The notes beneath the pieces were generated by a model that saw only the letters and a program-made list of their open reading frames with translations, ran no database searches and was not told the DNA's origin. From an uncultured Butyrivibrio sp. (GTDB lineage: Bacteria > Bacillota > Clostridia > Lachnospirales > Lachnospiraceae): a stretch of DNA of 52,726 bases. Of this stretch, positions 50,737 to 52,726 are shown in pieces (the stretch's first letter is position 1; each line of letters begins with the position of its first letter). Both the position numbers and the translations under genes were made by a program. Location of the stretch: assembly GCF_947169445.1 (NCBI RefSeq), contig NZ_CAMVPU010000027.1:1-52726 (forward strand), given 5' to 3'.

Positions 50737-51021
50737 ATGGAAGAGACCAAGGTAGTACAGAACAGTTCCGAAACTTCAGCTACTAAGAAGAATGCATCTG
50801 CCAAGAAGAGCAAGAAATCTCAGGATGGAGTTTTTGCTAAGATTTCTGGTTTCTTTACCGGGGTTAAGGCAGAGTTCGGAAAGATTTTATGGCCTGCAAA
50901 AGACGATATTGTTAAGCAGACAACTGCAGTTGTTGTAGTATCTGTTATTTGTTGTGCATTGATCGCAGTTTTAGACATAGCGTTTGAGTATGGAGTAAAC
51001 TTTATTACTTCTTTATTCTAA
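50737..51021 (+). CDS. secE: preprotein translocase subunit SecE
   Basis: Small membrane subunit that clamps SecY in the Sec channel. The 94-residue protein has a Ser/Lys-rich N-terminal extension (about 1-30), the conserved amphipathic segment FFTGVKAEFGKILWPAKDDI, and one transmembrane helix (TTAVVVVSVICCALIAVLDI). This is the short Gram-positive form. The start is ATG 50737, 12 nt after AGGAGG; the in-frame TTG at 50725 is too close to the ribosome binding site. Neighbours rpmG and nusG are the expected ones. Confidence 0.95.
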   Translation: MEETKVVQNSSETSATKKNASAKKSKKSQDGVFAKISGFFTGVKAEFGKILWPAKDDIVKQTTAVVVVSVICCALIAVLDIAFEYGVNFITSLF

Positions 51022-51139
51022 GTAGGACACGTAGTTACATTGAGAAGGAGACGGTTACCGTTGGCAGTCATATATGGTCGGTTACGGTATCCGCATCCGA
51101 ATGATTAGATAGTTAGCTATCGTTATTAGAGGAGATAAT

Positions 51140-51790
51140 ATGTCAGAAGAAATGGAAAAGGATCTTGGACAGGAGTCCTTAGATTCTACCGACACAGTAT
51201 CTGAAGAGGTATTATCAGATGCTTCTGTGAATCAGGAAGCTACAACAGAAGGTAGTGATTCATCTGCTAATGAGCATGCTCATTGGTATGTTGTTCACAC
51301 ATATTCAGGATATGAGAACAAGGTTAAAGCTAACCTTGAGAAGACCATTGAGAACAGACATCTCGAGAATCAGATTCTTGAGGTACGTGTTCCGCTTCAG
51401 GATGTAGTTGAAGTTAAGAATGGTGCTCGTAAGAATGTACAGAGGAAGATGTTCCCAGGATATGTTCTTGTTAACATGGATATGAACGACGAAACATGGT
51501 ATGTTGTTCGTAATACACGTGGTGTTACAGGTTTCGTTGGACCGGGAAGTAAGCCTGTTCCTCTTACAGATGCAGAGATTAAACCTCTCGGTATTAAGAC
51601 AGATACAATTTCTGTTGACTTCGGCGTAGGCGATGAGATTGCAGTTATCGCAGGCGTTTGGAAGGATACAGCAGGCGTTGTTCAGAGAATGGATTTTGGT
51701 AAGCAGACAGCTACAATCAATGTTGATCTGTTTGGCCGTGAGACCCCAGTTGAGATTAGTTTTGCTGAGGTTCGCAAGATCGATTCATAA
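51140..51790 (+). CDS. nusG: transcription termination/antitermination factor NusG
   Basis: Binds RNA polymerase and couples it to Rho or the ribosome. The 216-residue protein has an acidic N-terminal extension of about 45 residues, the NGN domain (WYVVHTYSGYENKVKANLEK, PGYVLVNMDMND, TRGVTGFVG) and a C-terminal KOW domain (VGDEIAVIAGVWKDTAGVVQ). The extension, rich in Glu, Asp and Ser, is longer than in Bacillus. GAGGAGATAAT precedes ATG 51140. Lies between secE and rplK as in most Firmicutes. Confidence 0.96.
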   Translation: MSEEMEKDLGQESLDSTDTVSEEVLSDASVNQEATTEGSDSSANEHAHWYVVHTYSGYENKVKANLEKTIENRHLENQILEVRVPLQDVVEVKNGARKNVQRKMFPGYVLVNMDMNDETWYVVRNTRGVTGFVGPGSKPVPLTDAEIKPLGIKTDTISVDFGVGDEIAVIAGVWKDTAGVVQRMDFGKQTATINVDLFGRETPVEISFAEVRKIDS

Positions 51791-51844
51791 GATTTGGTAT
51801 TTGAGTACATCCGTACTTAAATATATATAGTTTCTATCCACTGA

Positions 51845-51877
51845 GTGGGAGTGTCGCTTTGCGACATGTCCGACCAC
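51845..51877 (+). promoter_or_regulatory. L1-binding leader element of the rplK-rplA mRNA
   Basis: GTGG 51845-51848 pairs with CCAC 51874-51877, and TGTCGC 51852-51857 with GCGACA 51861-51866, leaving an asymmetric internal loop (GAG against TGTCCGA). A GTGGGAG...ACCAC element between nusG and rplK is, from memory, the site where ribosomal protein L1 represses its own operon. Position and shape fit. Confidence 0.6.
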
Positions 51878-51898
51878 ATATTTTCAGGAGGTGCCATA

Positions 51899-52324
51899 AT
51901 GGCAAAGAAAGTCGAAGGATATATTAAGTTACAGATCCAGGCTGGTAAAGCAACACCAGCACCACCAGTTGGACCAGCACTTGGTCAGCATGGTGTAAAC
52001 ATCGTTGAATTCACAAAGCAGTTCAACGCTCAGACAGCAGATAAGGGTGACGTTATCATCCCTGTTGTTATCACAGTTTATGCAGACAGAAGTTTCACAT
52101 TCATCACAAAGACTCCACCTGCAGCAGTTCTTCTTAAGAAGGCAGCTAAGATCCAGAAGGGATCAGGAGTTCCTAACAAGACTAAGGTTGCAACCGTTTC
52201 TAAGGAAGATATTAGAAAGATTGCAGAGACAAAGATGCCAGACCTTAACGCTGTTGACATCGAGGGTGCTATGAGCATGATCGCTGGTACAGCACGTAGT
52301 ATGGGTATCGTAGTAGAAGACTGA
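51899..52324 (+). CDS. rplK: 50S ribosomal protein L11
   Basis: A 141-residue L11, part of the GTPase-associated centre of the large subunit. The N-terminal domain KLQIQAGKATPAPPVGPALG and the C-terminal RNA-binding domain (TPPAAVLLKKAAKIQKGSG, then AMSMIAGTARSMGI) are canonical. CAGGAGGTGCCATA gives the start at ATG 51899. Preceded by the L1 leader element and followed after 13 bp by rplA. Confidence 0.97.
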   Translation: MAKKVEGYIKLQIQAGKATPAPPVGPALGQHGVNIVEFTKQFNAQTADKGDVIIPVVITVYADRSFTFITKTPPAAVLLKKAAKIQKGSGVPNKTKVATVSKEDIRKIAETKMPDLNAVDIEGAMSMIAGTARSMGIVVED

Positions 52325-52337
52325 TGGAGGATGAGAG

Positions 52338-52726
52338 ATGAAACACGGAAAGAAATACGTAGAAGCTGCTAAGCTTATTGATAAGACTCAGCAGTATGAA
52401 GCTGCAGAAGCTATCGCTCTTGTTAAGAAGTCAGCTACTGCAAAATTTGATGAGACTGTAGAATTACACATCAAGACAGGCTGCGATTCACGTCACGCTG
52501 ATCAGCAGATCAGAGGCGCTGTTGTTCTTCCTAACGGAACAGGTAAGACTGTTAAGGTTCTTGTATTCGCAAAGGGAACAAAGCTTGACGAGGCTCAGGC
52601 AGCTGGAGCTGATTATGTTGGTGGCGAGGAGCTTATTCCTAAGATCCAGAACGATGGTTGGCTTGATTTCGACGTTGTAGTTGCAACACCTGATATGATG
52701 GGCGTTGTAGGACGTCTTGGTAAGGT
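52338..52726 (+). CDS. rplA: 50S ribosomal protein L1 (3' end beyond the window)
   Basis: The first 129 codons of L1, cut by the window edge. MKHGKKYVEAAKLIDKTQQY, ETVELHIKTGCDSRHADQQI, RGAVVLPNGTGKTVKVLVFA and VVATPDMMGVVGRLGK are typical. GGAGGATGAGAG precedes ATG 52338. L1 binds the L1 stalk of 23S rRNA and represses the rplK-rplA mRNA. Confidence 0.96.
   Translation, partial: MKHGKKYVEAAKLIDKTQQYEAAEAIALVKKSATAKFDETVELHIKTGCDSRHADQQIRGAVVLPNGTGKTVKVLVFAKGTKLDEAQAAGADYVGGEELIPKIQNDGWLDFDVVVATPDMMGVVGRLGK

Overview
The window looks like the chromosome of a low-to-moderate GC, butyrate-forming, flagellated member of the Lachnospiraceae, most like Butyrivibrio or Pseudobutyrivibrio. The main signs are a terminal phosphate butyryltransferase / butyrate kinase pair (ptb-buk), a Firmicute-type rpmG-secE-nusG-rplK-rplA block, AGGAGG-type ribosome binding sites before nearly every gene, many signalling proteins (hybrid kinase, GGDEF, EAL, chemotaxis receptor), a FliD-like flagellar protein and a GH43 glycosidase. 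The genus is an inference; the genes are read directly.

Layout. 1-4.5 kb: hybrid histidine kinase with a two-receiver partner and a decayed acidic ORF. 4.5-9.1 kb: a structured leader followed by an acetyltransferase-RsgA GTPase fusion, a second acetyltransferase, a serine hydrolase, a methyltransferase remnant and an XRE regulator. 9.1-11.9 kb: mostly non-coding, with hairpin/terminator units pointing apart (possible small RNAs), an APH-type kinase, a decayed surface-protein fragment and a small XRE gene with an operator-like inverted repeat. 11.9-14.5 kb: a Crp/Fnr regulator divergent from a 4Fe-4S protein, then L-lactate dehydrogenase. 14.5-19.6 kb: gene fragments, a GH43 glycosidase that has lost its 3' end and reads into the antisense of a DUF4867 gene, a glycosyltransferase and lactaldehyde reductase fucO. 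19.8-27.6 kb: acyl-CoA thioesterase, a two-sensor GGDEF/EAL protein, ptb-buk and a chemotaxis receptor. 27.7-34.5 kb: apbE, secA, prfB (without the usual frameshift) and a membrane-anchored GH25 muramidase. 34.8-41 kb: an ABC exporter broken by an internal deletion, a diguanylate cyclase and a MoxR/DUF58/DUF4129-like operon. 41-48.7 kb: a lipoprotein, a glycan cluster (two GT2 proteins, an epimerase), a zinc-ribbon protein, an HTH protein and UDP-galactopyranose mutase. 48.8-50.1 kb: FliD-like protein. 50.3-52.7 kb: rpmG, secE, nusG, rplK and the start of rplA.

How the genes fit together. Fermentation functions (ldh, fucO, ptb-buk) sit beside likely redox or sugar operators. The 42-49 kb glycosyltransferases, glf and the FliD-like gene suggest cell-surface or flagellar glycan making, although nothing here proves the target. 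Gene decay is frequent: at least six broken or remnant genes lie in the first 37 kb. No tRNA, rRNA, CRISPR array, complete insertion sequence or prophage was seen.
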